Below, piece by piece: positions 63,083 to 64,000 of a stretch of 64,000 nucleotides of DNA. The position numbers and the translations under genes were made by a program. Source of the DNA: Blastocatellia bacterium (lineage in GTDB: Bacteria; Acidobacteriota; Blastocatellia; UBA7656); the NCBI GenBank assembly GCA_035275065.1, contig DATENM010000055.1:1-64000 (forward strand), written 5' to 3'. Each line of letters opens with the position of its first letter. The stretch's first letter is position 1. Below the pieces are notes generated by a model. The model was not told where the DNA came from, did not search any database, and saw nothing but the letters and a program-made list of their open reading frames with translations.

Positions 63083-64000
63083 TTAATCACCGGCATCAAA
63101 ACTCTTTTCAGCATTGATCGGCATGTCGTCAGTGTTGTCAGGCTTGACACTTTCCAGCTTGCCATTGCGGAGCGTGCCGAGCGCTTGCCTATAGATGTCT
63201 GCCAGCCGCCGCCGCTCACGCTCGTCATAGAAACCGAGCGCCAGAAGGATGAGCGGGAAGGCCAGCGCCAGCCCGACCTTTGCCACCGCCGATATATAAA
63301 TCAAGCGCCGCCGGTGCGGGTCGTCGTACGACATCACGCTCAGGTCGCCACGCAGATAATCAATCGCATAGAAAGCCGCCGCCACGAGCGCGCCGACGCC
63401 GCCGACCGTGAAGACACGCCCCCATTCATAACGCACTTTGTAAAACAGGTTCGACGCCCAGAAGCGCAAGCCGCAGAACGCCGCGTAAGAGAGCAGCGTC
63501 GAAACCGCTGCGCCCGGGCTTCCATAACGCGGGATCAGCGCGAAGTTCAGCGCGATGTTGAAGGCCAGCGCGATGGCAATAGTGATGGGCGCGTAGATAG
63601 TGCGCTTCTTTAAGGTGATGCCGATGTTGAGGACGCGGGCGGCACTGTCCAGCACCATCGCCATCGCCAGCAGCGGAATGATGCCGGCGGCGGGCCAGTA
63701 ATCCGAGCGCGCAAACCTCAGCAGCCCGTCTCCGGCAATCGCCGCCACGCCCAGCGACAAAAACATGCTGACGAAGGTGATGTAGGTCAGCACGCGCGAG
63801 TAGTATTCTTCGGCGCCCTCTTCGTTCATCACCGAAAAGCGCATCACCGTCCAGACCTGGCTGAAGGGCACGGTTGCCAGCACCGAAACGACCGAGACCA
63901 GCGTGTTGGCTATCGCATAAACGCCGACATCGCGCGCCTTGCCATAGCGTTCGAGGAAGAAACGGTCGATCATCATGAACAGCGTCATGGCGATCTGGTT
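63083..64000 (-). CDS. Oligosaccharide flippase, 5' end cut by window edge
   Basis: The last 305 codons are present and the frame stays open at the window edge, so the start lies outside. About nine hydrophobic segments, a MOP-flippase pattern (MIDRFFLERYGKARDVGVYAIANTLVSVV, ALIPRYGSPGAAVSTLLSYAAFC) and a soluble acidic tail (NTDDMPINAEKSFDAGD) are visible. It is the second flippase of the cluster. Confidence 0.86.
   Translation of the reverse strand, partial: NQIAMTLFMMIDRFFLERYGKARDVGVYAIANTLVSVVSVLATVPFSQVWTVMRFSVMNEEGAEEYYSRVLTYITFVSMFLSLGVAAIAGDGLLRFARSDYWPAAGIIPLLAMAMVLDSAARVLNIGITLKKRTIYAPITIAIALAFNIALNFALIPRYGSPGAAVSTLLSYAAFCGLRFWASNLFYKVRYEWGRVFTVGGVGALVAAAFYAIDYLRGDLSVMSYDDPHRRRLIYISAVAKVGLALAFPLILLALGFYDERERRRLADIYRQALGTLRNGKLESVKPDNTDDMPINAEKSFDAGD

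Noticed and set aside
62159..63613. Long open frame (484 codons) on the plus strand
   Set aside because: It covers two well-supported minus-strand genes and its translation is an Arg-rich, low-complexity sequence with no family features.

Overview
The window looks like a GC-rich chromosomal segment of a Gram-negative bacterium, most likely an Acidobacteriota of the class Blastocatellia. This is an inference from gene content: sortilin/BNR-type secreted proteins, a Ser/Thr kinase carrying an FGE-sulfatase domain, DUF4384 and caspase proteins, TMTC-like TPR proteins and an aa3 oxidase cluster. No rRNA, tRNA, CRISPR array, transposase or phage gene was found. Almost every base is accounted for by about 46 protein genes, many in tight same-strand runs.

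Layout. 1-6.4 kb (minus strand): a PilS-like sensor kinase, a PilR-like sigma-54 activator, a TMTC-like membrane/TPR protein and two type IV pilin-like genes. Both pilins have a textbook sigma-54 promoter in front of them, so regulator and target lie side by side. 6.7-20.5 kb: two large secreted BNR-repeat proteins, a C26 glutamine-amidohydrolase-type peptidase, an Fsr-like MFS transporter, a short-chain dehydrogenase, an O-methyltransferase, a NamZ-type muramidase and a Tat-exported phosphoesterase. 20.8-34.9 kb (plus strand): a signalling and protease island made of a Ser/Thr kinase with PEGA and FGE domains, a DUF4384 protein, a trypsin-like protease, a VWA protein, a HYR/DUF11 protein, a FecR-like protein and a caspase-TPR protein. 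35-37 kb: an S9 peptidase. 37-44.2 kb (minus): a complete aa3-type cytochrome c oxidase and heme A operon, whose first gene fuses a cupredoxin lipoprotein to heme A synthase. 44.4-50.5 kb: a mixed set (CMD protein, esterase, SirB1-like, TPR, alcohol dehydrogenase, cupin). 50.5-64 kb (minus): a polysaccharide or glycolipid cluster with four GT2/GT4 glycosyltransferases, one GT9, two flippases (one cut by the window edge), two paralogous alkaline-phosphatase-superfamily proteins, a flippase-like LPG-synthase-family protein, a methyltransferase and a small protein with two AP2-like domains.

The most unusual feature is a family of short palindromic elements scattered across the window, with a core close to GCGCAAGCTGTTAGCTTGCG. 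Clear copies lie near 4.7, 19.5, 32.4, 38.6, 57.4 and 59.9 kb. Most are intergenic, but one sits in frame inside a glycosyltransferase gene, adding the peptide AQAVSLR twice, and another supplies the first ten codons of a membrane protein. Other inverted repeats built from 7- to 9-base tandem units fill further intergenic gaps, and in one case supply the C-terminus of a gene.
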